Below, piece by piece: positions 56,931 to 64,000 of a stretch of 64,000 nucleotides of DNA. The stretch spans positions 142,297 through 206,296 of the forward strand of contig NZ_AFOZ01000040.1 of assembly GCF_000217915.1 (NCBI RefSeq), in the 5' to 3' direction. Position numbers and translations under genes: made by a program. The notes beneath the pieces were generated by a model. The model was given only the letters and a program-made list of their open reading frames with translations, made no database searches and was not told the origin of the DNA. This DNA is from Shewanella sp. HN-41. Its GTDB lineage: Bacteria; Pseudomonadota; Gammaproteobacteria; Enterobacterales; Shewanellaceae. Positions within the stretch are counted from its first letter, which is position 1, and each line of letters opens with the position of its first letter.

Positions 56931-57657
56931 CTTAGTTTACGAACAGCCACTAAACGAGAAAATTCGCAGCTATTTACGGCTCGAATACCTCGATAAGCAA
57001 CTGCGTAACAATCTAAGTCATGACCACCAGCATAGATGTTTTTACCCACTGTTTTCCCTGTGCGAATTATCGGAACGCTGTGATTATCGCAATGAAGTCC
57101 TAAAAGATATTGAACGAAATCTACTGCAACTCTACAAATGGCAAGAGCTCGACCATGTAGATAATGAGCAGATAGCCTTTTATATTAATGCCCTCATACA
57201 AGCTCGCGATCCCCTGCAAAAACCTGAACGCTGTGGTAGCCAACTAAAACAAGACAGATTTTTATCCGCACTCAGGCAACGTTTTGGTATGCCAGGCGCT
57301 TGTTGTAACTTCGATCTTCCCCAACTGCATTTTTGGCTGTCTAAGCCATGGGAAGAAAGACAGCAGGATTACCTCACTTGGATTGCCCACTTTGAGCCCT
57401 TGCTCACACCCATCACCCTACTGCTGCAACTGACTCGCAGTACTGCACATTATGATAACGCTGTCGCCCATGCCGGTTTTTATCAAGGCGATAGTGCCCA
57501 AGCTTTATCCTTAGTTCGGGTTAAAATTGACGCCTCCCAAGGCTGCTACCCCACCATTAGCGGACATAAAAATCGCTATGCGATCCACTTTGTCCAATTC
57601 GATCAGCAACGTCACTCCGATAGATCCATCGATTTCTTACTAGCGACCTGCGCCTGA
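56923..57657 (+). CDS. zapD: Cell division protein ZapD
   Basis: 244 residues, soluble and mostly helical. The opening VYEQPLNEKIRSYLRLEYL and the C-terminal YAIHFVQFDQQ segment are typical of ZapD (YacF). It crosslinks FtsZ protofilaments at the division site. The start overlaps the coaE stop. Order coaE-zapD-yacG matches E. coli. Confidence 0.94.
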   Translation: MTDLVYEQPLNEKIRSYLRLEYLDKQLRNNLSHDHQHRCFYPLFSLCELSERCDYRNEVLKDIERNLLQLYKWQELDHVDNEQIAFYINALIQARDPLQKPERCGSQLKQDRFLSALRQRFGMPGACCNFDLPQLHFWLSKPWEERQQDYLTWIAHFEPLLTPITLLLQLTRSTAHYDNAVAHAGFYQGDSAQALSLVRVKIDASQGCYPTISGHKNRYAIHFVQFDQQRHSDRSIDFLLATCA

Positions 57658-57793
57658 AGCCTTTACACTAACGACATTTGCGTGTCCCGCGAGTCGATGA
57701 CTTCTGCATCCCTAGCCTGACTCGGTCGTACCATTTATGGTCCATTGGGTATAACCCGTTAGCATCGCGCCCCTACATCGAGAGAAATTCATT

Positions 57794-58003
57794 ATGCCTT
57801 TAACTGTAAACTGCCCTATTTGCAAAACGCCAGTCGAATGGAAGCCAGAGTCCGAATTTAAGCCTTTCTGTAGTGAACGCTGTAAACTTATCGATCTCGG
57901 GGATTGGGCATCTGAAAAACATGCCATCCCCGTTAAGACGGAATTCGATCCCGAGGCCTTGGACGAATTTGGCTTCGATGACGATGCCTTCTTTAAGGAA
58001 TAA
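57794..58003 (+). CDS. yacG: Zinc-binding DNA gyrase inhibitor YacG
   Basis: 69 residues. Four-Cys zinc finger (CPIC near residues 7-10, then CSERC with Cys at ~26 and 30), as in Yac[19 protein letters not shown]. Acidic tail after the finger. The protein binds GyrB and blocks DNA binding. It lies 136 bases after zapD and 40 bases before mutT. Confidence 0.93.
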   Translation: MPLTVNCPICKTPVEWKPESEFKPFCSERCKLIDLGDWASEKHAIPVKTEFDPEALDEFGFDDDAFFKE

Positions 58004-58043
58004 CCACGGCTAAGCCCCAACCCTCTAAGAGTAAAAGCCCATT

Positions 58044-58457
58044 ATGACTAAACGTGTCCATGTTGCCGTCGGCATTATCCTCAATTCAGCCCAGCAGATT
58101 TTACTGGCTAAACGACCAGATCACCTGCATCAAGGGGGTAAATGGGAGTTTCCCGGTGGTAAAGTCGAGTCGGGTGAAACTGTGACTGAGGCCCTCATCC
58201 GCGAGTTAAAAGAAGAAGTGGCACTCAATGTCACCTCAAGCGAGCCTTTTATGGCCTTAAGCTATGACTATCCCGATAAACAAGTGTTACTCGATATTCA
58301 CACTGTCAGCGATTTCTCTGGGGAAGCACAAGGGCTAGAAGGACAACAAATCGCTTGGGTAAACCAACATGATCTTATCGGCTACGATTTCCCCGATGCA
58401 AACAAACCCATATTAGACAAGATATTAGAAAAAGCTTCGCTTGCTGATAACGGATAA
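58044..58457 (+). CDS. mutT: 8-oxo-dGTP diphosphatase
   Basis: 137 residues, a Nudix hydrolase of MutT length. Start KRVHVAVGIILNSAQQILLAKR is typical, and the Nudix box runs GGKVESGE...RELKEEV with the metal-binding glutamates. WEFPGGK precedes it. It removes oxidised guanine nucleotides and so limits A-to-C mutations. Last gene of the coaE-zapD-yacG-mutT group. Notably, a mosaic repeat block follows directly. Confidence 0.94.
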   Translation: MTKRVHVAVGIILNSAQQILLAKRPDHLHQGGKWEFPGGKVESGETVTEALIRELKEEVALNVTSSEPFMALSYDYPDKQVLLDIHTVSDFSGEAQGLEGQQIAWVNQHDLIGYDFPDANKPILDKILEKASLADNG

Positions 58458-58610
58458 CGGAACGTTCGCTGGCTCACTCACTGAACGCTTCGCTGACGGT
58501 CAAAGCTGAAACGATTACCGCGAGAGCGAAGCTCGTTCCGTGCCCTGTAAGGCCGTAGGCCGTTCTGTAAGCGCAGCGTCCTAGCAGCGAAGCGTCCTAT
58601 CTTTACGTGA
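58440..58610. repeat. Mosaic intergenic repeat block R8 (after mutT)
   Basis: Joins both repeat types: CTGTAAGGCCGTA (58545-58557, as in R2), CGTTCTGTAAGCGCAGCG (58561-58578, as in R5) and CTAGCAGCGAAGCGTCCT (58581-58598, as in R1). It therefore links blocks that otherwise share little. Confidence 0.78.
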
Positions 58611-58707
58611 TCCGGCTTACAGCAAATTAATAATGGCCTTTTAGAAAATCGAGATTGATGCTTGAATGCAGATTCACCATTCTTTTCTTCGATTTTGAGG
58701 GCATATC

Positions 58708-59244
58708 ATGCACAATAATGTTAAAGCATTACTCACCACTACCGCCTTATTTTTTAGTTGTCAGGTATTTGCCAACGGTGGCTGTGGGTTTGAAGAACAA
58801 CAACAGGGCTTGATTGCAACCTGCAGTGAGGAGAAACAAGAAGTGATTTTAACAGGCATAGTTGAAGCGCAGCATTTAGTCACAGAACTCAATGAATTTG
58901 CTGACGGTTATAAAAGCTATCAGGTGGATACGGCGGCTATTACCCCCCTAAAAAACATTATCGAACCCACGGAAATCATAGTGATCATCGGCACTTGGTG
59001 CCCAGATTGCCACCGTGAAACCCCACGTTTTATTCGTATCATGGAAGAAGTGGCTAACCCCAATATCCAAGTGACTTATATTGGAGTAGATCGCAGCAAG
59101 CAGGATCCCGAAGGGCTGGCAGCAAAGTACGAGTTTAAGCGGATTCCAACCTTTATCGTGCTACAGCAAGGTAAGGAAATTGGCCGTATCGTTGAACGTC
59201 CAACGGTCTCGCTCGAAAAAGATTTAGCCGAGATTTTAAAGTAA
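58708..59244 (+). CDS. Periplasmic thioredoxin-like protein
   Basis: 178 residues with a signal peptide (cut after QVFA). A ~65-residue N-terminal segment with two extra Cys (GGCGF, ATCSE) precedes a thioredoxin fold with active site WCPDC and cis-proline segment KRIPTFIVL. WCPDC rather than WCGPC suggests a role other than general reduction, such as a heme-lyase or periplasmic reductase partner (inference). GAGGG precedes the start. It stands alone and is followed by a terminator. Substrate unknown. Confidence 0.85.
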   Translation: MHNNVKALLTTTALFFSCQVFANGGCGFEEQQQGLIATCSEEKQEVILTGIVEAQHLVTELNEFADGYKSYQVDTAAITPLKNIIEPTEIIVIIGTWCPDCHRETPRFIRIMEEVANPNIQVTYIGVDRSKQDPEGLAAKYEFKRIPTFIVLQQGKEIGRIVERPTVSLEKDLAEILK

Positions 59245-59261
59245 TCTCAACCGAATAATGA

Positions 59262-59295
59262 CAAAGGCCGCCAAGTGCAAACTTCGCGGCCTTTG
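59262..59295. terminator. Bidirectional terminator (thioredoxin-like gene / ppx-gppA)
   Basis: CAAAGGCCGC / GCGGCCTTTG, a 10-pair stem with a 14-base loop between convergent genes, followed by TATTTT. Confidence 0.8.
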
Positions 59296-59317
59296 TATTT
59301 TAATTCTAGCGTTGAGA

Positions 59318-60244
59318 TTAAATTGCTTCTTCTAAAATCCGCTGCGCCAGCATGACTAACACGCCTTCACGCAGTGCACCACCCGATAACGCCAACTGCT
59401 CAATTCCCAAGAGTTCAAAGAGCGCGAGTAAAATCGCCACTCCAGCGGCAAACGTCGGCGCACGCTCGGCGCTTAGGCCGATAATCCCCGCAAGGCTGGC
59501 ATCTTCCTCGGCAAGGATTTCCGCTTGAAGCTGTGTCAGCACGGCTAAGGTAATGGTTTCCGACAACTTACGGTGCATTAAGACTTCAACCACAGATTGC
59601 ACCGCACCGGAGGCGCCGACGACACAATGCCAGCCAAGGTCGCGCAGTGTCTTTCTATGCTCAGCCAATGTCGCTAACACCTGCTGTTTCGCATCATCAA
59701 AGTCCAATTGCTGCAGGGGCATATTACTGAAAAACTGCCGATTATAGGTAACGCTTCCCATAGGCAAACTGGTTTTGAATAAGACTTGATGGCCATCACC
59801 AATAATAAACTCAGTACTAGCACCGCCAATATCGATCACTAAGCGACGTCCTTGCCCACAAGTGGTTGCGACCATACCCTGATAGATAAGCTCGGCTTCA
59901 CGCATACCCGAAATAATGTCGATAGAATGACCTAGCAGAGGTAATGCTCGCCGATTAAACTCATCGGCATTATTGATGCAGCGAAGGGTTGCAGTGGCAA
60001 TCACAGCGACATGATCTTGATGGATTTTATGTTGGGCTAACATCTGTGCAAACATGCTAAGACAATCGAGACCGCGTTGCATAACATCTTGATTTAACGT
60101 GCCATCCTCATCAATACCTTCTGCCAATCTCACCTTACGCTTATACTTAGCAATAATATGAGGCTGACCGCCTTTTGTTTTGGCGATCAGCATATTAAAA
60201 CTATTAGAGCCTAGAGTAATGGCGGCATAAGCGGGTGTTGGCAT
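59318..60244 (-). CDS. Ppx/GppA-family phosphatase, short form
   Basis: 308 residues: the two actin-like N-terminal domains only. Phosphate-binding segments AAITLGSNSFNMLIAK, the catalytic Glu region MREAELIYQGM and VIDIGGASTEF are present. It lacks the C-terminal HD/helical domains of E. coli Ppx and GppA (~500 residues), as in the Aquifex enzyme. Substrate is polyphosphate and/or pppGpp; which cannot be decided here. Its ATG follows the rhlB stop with no gap (TAAATG), so the two are coupled, as rhlB-gppA are neighbours in E. coli. Confidence 0.88.
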   Translation of the reverse strand: MPTPAYAAITLGSNSFNMLIAKTKGGQPHIIAKYKRKVRLAEGIDEDGTLNQDVMQRGLDCLSMFAQMLAQHKIHQDHVAVIATATLRCINNADEFNRRALPLLGHSIDIISGMREAELIYQGMVATTCGQGRRLVIDIGGASTEFIIGDGHQVLFKTSLPMGSVTYNRQFFSNMPLQQLDFDDAKQQVLATLAEHRKTLRDLGWHCVVGASGAVQSVVEVLMHRKLSETITLAVLTQLQAEILAEEDASLAGIIGLSAERAPTFAAGVAILLALFELLGIEQLALSGGALREGVLVMLAQRILEEAI

Positions 60245-61564
60245 TTACGAATGTCTACGAGTCCTGTCATGGCGAGGTGGACGTCCACCACTACGATGGG
60301 CACCTTGGGGACGCCCCGTTCCTGAACGCTCACGTAAATTACGGGTACCACTGGGATGCTTACGATGGATCTTGACGGGTTGCGGAATATCATCGAGCAG
60401 CGCCGCACTATCGTAATTACTCACAGGAATGGAGTGATTAATATAGCTTTCAATCGCCGGCAAGTTCAGTGCATATTCTTCACAGGCAAAACTGATTGAT
60501 ACCCCTTTGTTACCTGCGCGGCCAGTACGACCGATACGGTGCACATAATCCTCGCAATCATCAGGTAAATCATAGTTATAGACATGGGACACATCGGATA
60601 TATGCAAGCCACGGGCTGCAACATCGGTCGCAACTAAGATATCTAACTGACCACTAGTAAACTGCTCAAGAATACGGATACGTTTCTTCTGCGGCACATC
60701 ACCGGTCAATAATCCTACACGATGACCATCGCCCTCAAGCCAGGACCATAAATTTTCACAGCTATGCTTAGTGTTTGAAAAAACAATGGCTTTTTCAGGC
60801 CAGTCCTCCTCAAGCAGCGTCAGCAACAGGCGCATTTTATCCTCTTGGGAAGGATAGAAAATTTCTTCTTTGATGTTCTTGGAAGTTTTTTCTTCGGGGG
60901 CAATCTCAACCTTAACAGGATCATTCATATGATCGTAGGCCAGTTCCTGCACCTTCATCGATAACGTAGCCGAGAACAGCATATTAAGACGCTTATTCGC
61001 CTCAGGCATACGTCTAAATAGAAAACGAATGTCTTTGATAAAGCCTAAATCGAACATTCGATCCGCTTCATCTAATACCACAGCCTGAATCGAATTGAGA
61101 CCGATAATCCCTTGGCGAACATAGTCAATAATTCGGCCAGTGGTACCAATCAGGATATCCACACCTTGATCGAGCACCTTACGCTGAACGTCATAACTCT
61201 CACCACCGTACACAATACCCACCTTCAAATGGGTATGTTTAGCCAGTAGAATCGCGTCTTTGGCGATCTGAATAGCCAATTCACGGGTCGGCGCCATGAT
61301 AATGGCACGGGGCTGATTTAGTTGACGACCTTCAGGGATCGGCGTCGATAATAAATGGTTAAATGTGGCAACCAAAAACGCCATAGTCTTGCCAGTGCCC
61401 GTTTGGGCCTGACCAGCGATATCTTTTGATTGAAGTAATACGGGTAATGATAACGCCTGAATTGGCGTACAAAATTCAAAGCCGTTTTCTGCAAGAGCCT
61501 GTTTTACCTCTGGATGTAGAGGAAGGTCGGCAAATTTTTGGGTAGATAAATGTGTTTCGCTCAT
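60245..61564 (-). CDS. rhlB: DEAD-box RNA helicase RhlB
   Basis: 439 residues from the ATG at 61564 ([14 protein letters not shown]), aligning with E. coli RhlB; the frame opens 19 residues earlier without homology. Motifs: Q motif [10 protein letters not shown], Walker [13 protein letters not shown] in [17 protein letters not shown] and [10 protein letters not shown]. The C-terminal ~45 residues are Arg-rich and bind RNA or the RNase E degradosome. It unwinds structured RNA for PNPase. Divergent from trxA, as in E. coli. Confidence 0.95.
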   Translation of the reverse strand: MSETHLSTQKFADLPLHPEVKQALAENGFEFCTPIQALSLPVLLQSKDIAGQAQTGTGKTMAFLVATFNHLLSTPIPEGRQLNQPRAIIMAPTRELAIQIAKDAILLAKHTHLKVGIVYGGESYDVQRKVLDQGVDILIGTTGRIIDYVRQGIIGLNSIQAVVLDEADRMFDLGFIKDIRFLFRRMPEANKRLNMLFSATLSMKVQELAYDHMNDPVKVEIAPEEKTSKNIKEEIFYPSQEDKMRLLLTLLEEDWPEKAIVFSNTKHSCENLWSWLEGDGHRVGLLTGDVPQKKRIRILEQFTSGQLDILVATDVAARGLHISDVSHVYNYDLPDDCEDYVHRIGRTGRAGNKGVSISFACEEYALNLPAIESYINHSIPVSNYDSAALLDDIPQPVKIHRKHPSGTRNLRERSGTGRPQGAHRSGGRPPRHDRTRRHS

Positions 61565-61715
61565 AGCGCAAGCATACCATTTGGGGTTGCAATAAGATAC
61601 TCGATCGTTTGAAATAGCCACATTGTAAAAGGTAACTTGAAAAGCTATTTTTCAACCCCAATATACATGGTAAGCCATTAACAAACCAGCAATGGCAACC
61701 AAACTGGAGAACATC

Positions 61716-62042
61716 ATGAGCGATAAAATTATATACCTGAGTGACGACAGCTTCGAAAACGACGTATTAAAGTCTGATTTACCAGTATTGGTAGACTTCT
61801 GGGCTGAGTGGTGTGGTCCTTGCAAAATGATCGCTCCAATCCTAGATGATGTAGCTGAAGAGTACGCAGGTCGTGTCACTATCGCTAAATTAAACGTTGA
61901 TCAAAACAATGTTTCTCCTGCGAAATACGGTGTTCGTGGTATCCCAACTTTACTGTTATTCAAGAACGGTGAATTGGCGGCGACTAAAGTTGGCGCATTA
62001 TCTAAAACTCAATTAAAAGAGTTTATCGACGCACAAATCTAA
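61716..62042 (+). CDS. trxA: Thioredoxin 1
   Basis: 108 residues from the ATG at 61716 ([13 protein letters not shown]), the usual start, with GGAG 8 bases upstream; an in-frame start at 61692 adds eight residues. Active site WCGPC at Cys33/Cys36 and cis-proline segment [10 protein letters not shown]. General cytoplasmic disulfide reductant. Lies between divergent rhlB and downstream rho, the conserved enteric order. Confidence 0.97.
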   Translation: MSDKIIYLSDDSFENDVLKSDLPVLVDFWAEWCGPCKMIAPILDDVAEEYAGRVTIAKLNVDQNNVSPAKYGVRGIPTLLLFKNGELAATKVGALSKTQLKEFIDAQI

Positions 62043-62064
62043 TTTGTTGTCGTATTGAGTGACC

Positions 62065-62096
62065 TCCGGCACAGGCTATAAATTAATTGTGCCGGA
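62065..62096 (+). other. Hairpin in the trxA-rho spacer
   Basis: TCCGGCACA / TGTGCCGGA, a perfect 9-pair stem with a 14-base loop, 23 bases after the trxA stop. No T-run follows, so it is not a standard terminator. The 212-base spacer corresponds to the rho leader, where Rho autoregulation occurs in E. coli. Confidence 0.55.
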
Positions 62097-62254
62097 ATTC
62101 CCCTAAATTTCTGGACGCCTCGCTTTGTTAGTGCTACTTTAATAACCAGATTCTTTCTAACTAAACCACTTCTCGCTCGTCAATCACTATCCTGAATCAC
62201 AAACTTTACTGATTGATCGCGGTAAGCTTTGTCGCGTAACACAAGACCCCCAAA

Positions 62255-63520
62255 ATGAACTTAACTGAATTAAAAGACACGCCGATTTCTGACCTAGTCT
62301 CGCTAGCCGAAAATATGAAACTCGAAAATATGGCCCGCGCTCGTAAGCAGGACATTATTTTCTCAATCCTTAAAGCCCACGCCAAAAGTGGAGAAGACAT
62401 TTTCGGTGGTGGCGTATTAGAAATACTCCAAGACGGTTTCGGCTTCTTACGCAGTGCAGACGGTTCTTATTTGGCCGGACCAGACGATATTTACGTCTCA
62501 CCAAGCCAAATTCGCCGCTTCAACATGCGAACGGGTGACACCATTTTTGGTAAAATCCGTCCACCAAAAGAAGGTGAACGTTATTTTGCCCTATTGAAAG
62601 TCAATGAAGTTAACTTCGATAAACCAGAAAACTCCCGTAATAAAATCCTCTTTGAAAACTTAACCCCACTCCACGCAGAAGAACGTATGCGTATGGAGCG
62701 TGGCAATGGCTCAACTGAAGATATCACAGCCCGTATTCTGGATTTATGTTCGCCAATAGGTAAAGGTCAACGTGGTTTGATTGTTGCACCACCTAAAGCG
62801 GGTAAAACCTTATTACTGCAAAACATTGCTCAATCAATTACCTATAACAACCCTGAAGTAGTGTTGATGGTATTGCTGATCGATGAACGCCCTGAAGAAG
62901 TGACCGAGATGCAACGCCTTGTTAAAGGTGAAGTGATCGCATCAACCTTCGATGAGCCCGCCAGTCGTCACGTACAAGTGGCTGAAATGGTGATTGAAAA
63001 GGCTAAACGCCTCGTAGAACACAAGAAAGATGTCGTGATCCTGCTCGACTCTATCACCCGTTTGGCCCGCGCTTATAACACTGTTATTCCTTCATCGGGC
63101 AAAGTGTTGACTGGTGGTGTGGATGCTAACGCTCTGCACCGTCCAAAACGCTTCTTCGGTGCGGCACGTAACATCGAACACGGCGGCAGCTTAACTATTA
63201 TTGCCACTGCATTGGTCGATACGGGTTCTAAGATGGACGAAGTGATCTACGAAGAATTCAAAGGCACAGGTAACCAAGAGCTACATCTGTCACGTAAAGC
63301 GGCAGAAAAGCGTGTATTCCCAGCCATTGACTTCAACCGCAGCGGTACCCGTCGTGAAGAAAAACTCACGACTCAGGAAGAACTGCAAAAAATGTGGATC
63401 CTGCGTAAGATCTTAAATCCAATGGATGAGGTCAGTGCAATGGAATTCTTGATTGATAAATTGGCTATGACCAAAACCAATGAAGAGTTCTTTACTGCTA
63501 TGAAACGCGCTAAGTCTTAA
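62255..63520 (+). CDS. rho: Transcription termination factor Rho
   Basis: 421 residues, near the E. coli length (419). N-terminal RNA-binding domain with [23 protein letters not shown]-loop [12 protein letters not shown], Walker [18 protein letters not shown] and the R-loop/Q-loop arginine region. Hexameric ATP-dependent RNA translocase that ends untranslated transcripts. Ribosome binding site before the ATG is weak (AAGACC), consistent with autogenous control. The IS3-type element begins about 12 bases past its stop. Confidence 0.97.
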   Translation: MNLTELKDTPISDLVSLAENMKLENMARARKQDIIFSILKAHAKSGEDIFGGGVLEILQDGFGFLRSADGSYLAGPDDIYVSPSQIRRFNMRTGDTIFGKIRPPKEGERYFALLKVNEVNFDKPENSRNKILFENLTPLHAEERMRMERGNGSTEDITARILDLCSPIGKGQRGLIVAPPKAGKTLLLQNIAQSITYNNPEVVLMVLLIDERPEEVTEMQRLVKGEVIASTFDEPASRHVQVAEMVIEKAKRLVEHKKDVVILLDSITRLARAYNTVIPSSGKVLTGGVDANALHRPKRFFGAARNIEHGGSLTIIATALVDTGSKMDEVIYEEFKGTGNQELHLSRKAAEKRVFPAIDFNRSGTRREEKLTTQEELQKMWILRKILNPMDEVSAMEFLIDKLAMTKTNEEFFTAMKRAKS

Positions 63521-63531
63521 TCTCAGCGTCT

Positions 63532-64000
63532 ATGTCTAGTCCTGAAATAAGTTGACACTTATTTCCTTTAAAACGCCTGATGTACTTCATCGGGCGTTTT
63601 GTATTTTAAGGCCAGATGCGGCCGTTTGCGATTATATATCGCCACCGACTCTGCAACCATTTTCCTCGCCTCCCTTAAATCCTTGGGTTGGCTCAGTAAA
63701 TACTCGTTTTTGAGGATGCCGTTAACCCGCTCTGCGAGGGCATTTTGATAGCAGTCGTAACCATCGGTCATTGAACATCGGACACCGTATTGTCGATGCA
63801 GTTGCTGATATTCATCCGAGCAGTACTGCGAGCCCCTGTCCGAATGATGAATTAACGCTTCTGCTCCACGCCGCTGCTTAAGTGCTTGTGTAAACGCCTG
63901 TTTCACCGACGCCGTGCGCATATTATCTGCCACATGGAAGCCCACGATTTTGCGTGAGTAGGCATCTGTTATCAAACTCAGGTACTTCACCGTGTTGCGT
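63532..64000 (-). mobile_element. IS3-family insertion sequence, 3' part (continues past the window)
   Basis: Begins about 12 bases after the rho stop with the probable terminal inverted repeat TGTCTAGTCCTGAAATAAGT and runs to the right edge. The inner part forms a hairpin: GAAATAAG / CTTATTTC around TTGACA (63544-63565). It contains the C-terminal part of an OrfB transposase. The element boundary is estimated; the other end and OrfA are outside the window. Confidence 0.7.
63568..64000 (-). CDS. IS3-family transposase OrfB, integrase-core fragment (cut by window edge)
   Basis: The frame is open at the right edge, so the N-terminus lies outside. About 144 residues of rve integrase core are visible: first catalytic Asp in LITDAYSRKIVG, second Asp in HHSDRGSQY, and Glu in ALAERVNGILKNEYL, then the family end YNRKRPHLALKYKTPDEVHQ. 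The DDE triad is therefore complete in what can be seen. In IS3 elements OrfB is made by frameshifting from OrfA. No disruption is seen in this part, so it may be active. Confidence 0.9.
   Translation of the reverse strand, partial: RNTVKYLSLITDAYSRKIVGFHVADNMRTASVKQAFTQALKQRRGAEALIHHSDRGSQYCSDEYQQLHRQYGVRCSMTDGYDCYQNALAERVNGILKNEYLLSQPKDLREARKMVAESVAIYNRKRPHLALKYKTPDEVHQAF

Overview
The window looks like the chromosome of a Shewanella-type marine or aquatic gammaproteobacterium. Three things point there: a periplasmic flavin reductase paired with a small tetraheme c-type cytochrome, many GGDEF/EAL signalling proteins, and a core gene order shared with enteric and Vibrio relatives (pdhR-aceE-aceF-lpd, ampD-ampE, nadC-pilA-pilB-pilC-pilD-coaE-zapD-yacG-mutT, rhlB-gppA, trxA-rho). 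No tRNA, rRNA or CRISPR array was seen.

Layout. 1-5.1 kb: an accessory catabolic/respiratory block with an OprD-type porin (cut by the left edge), a tannase/feruloyl-esterase lipoprotein, a Tat-exported flavin reductase and a tetraheme cytochrome. I infer it releases and then respires an aromatic (hydroxycinnamate-like) acid. 5.2-13.1 kb: a diguanylate cyclase, an FKBP isomerase, trxC, the remnant of an SLC13/DASS transporter, a PepSY membrane operon, an SPFH protein, and a Cys-rich ArsP-type permease with its ZntR-like regulator and a MerR-type promoter. 13.3-16.4 kb: purH-purD behind a long leader hairpin. 16.5-25.5 kb: an ImpA-like lipoprotein metalloprotease, an SDR, a frameshifted GGDEF-EAL protein, hemE, a probable small RNA and rsd. 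25.6-38.5 kb: acnB, a HAD phosphatase, a frameshifted M13 peptidase, a PlpD-like patatin-barrel protein and a 1485-residue propeller-PAS-GGDEF-EAL sensor. 38.6-45.8 kb: the pyruvate dehydrogenase locus, with a perfect PdhR operator and a frameshift in aceF. 45.9-58.6 kb: ampE, ampD, nadC, the type IV pilus core with a probable pilin glycosyltransferase, then coaE-zapD-yacG-mutT. Nearly every spacer here carries a mosaic repeat family. 58.7-64 kb: a periplasmic thioredoxin-like protein, a short Ppx/GppA, rhlB, trxA, rho, and an IS3-family transposase running off the right edge.

Three otherwise normal genes (GGDEF-EAL, M13 peptidase, aceF) are each broken by a one-base length change in a short A/T run. 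That pattern raises the question of base-calling errors versus true mutation. The strongest leads are the esterase-reductase-cytochrome block, the promoter-plus-terminator small RNA before rsd, the 26-pair hairpin before purH, the pilin/oligosaccharyltransferase pair with a C-terminal pilin serine, the Cys-rich metal permease with its regulator, and the mosaic repeats around the pilus genes. All family assignments are by eye from motifs; no database search was run.
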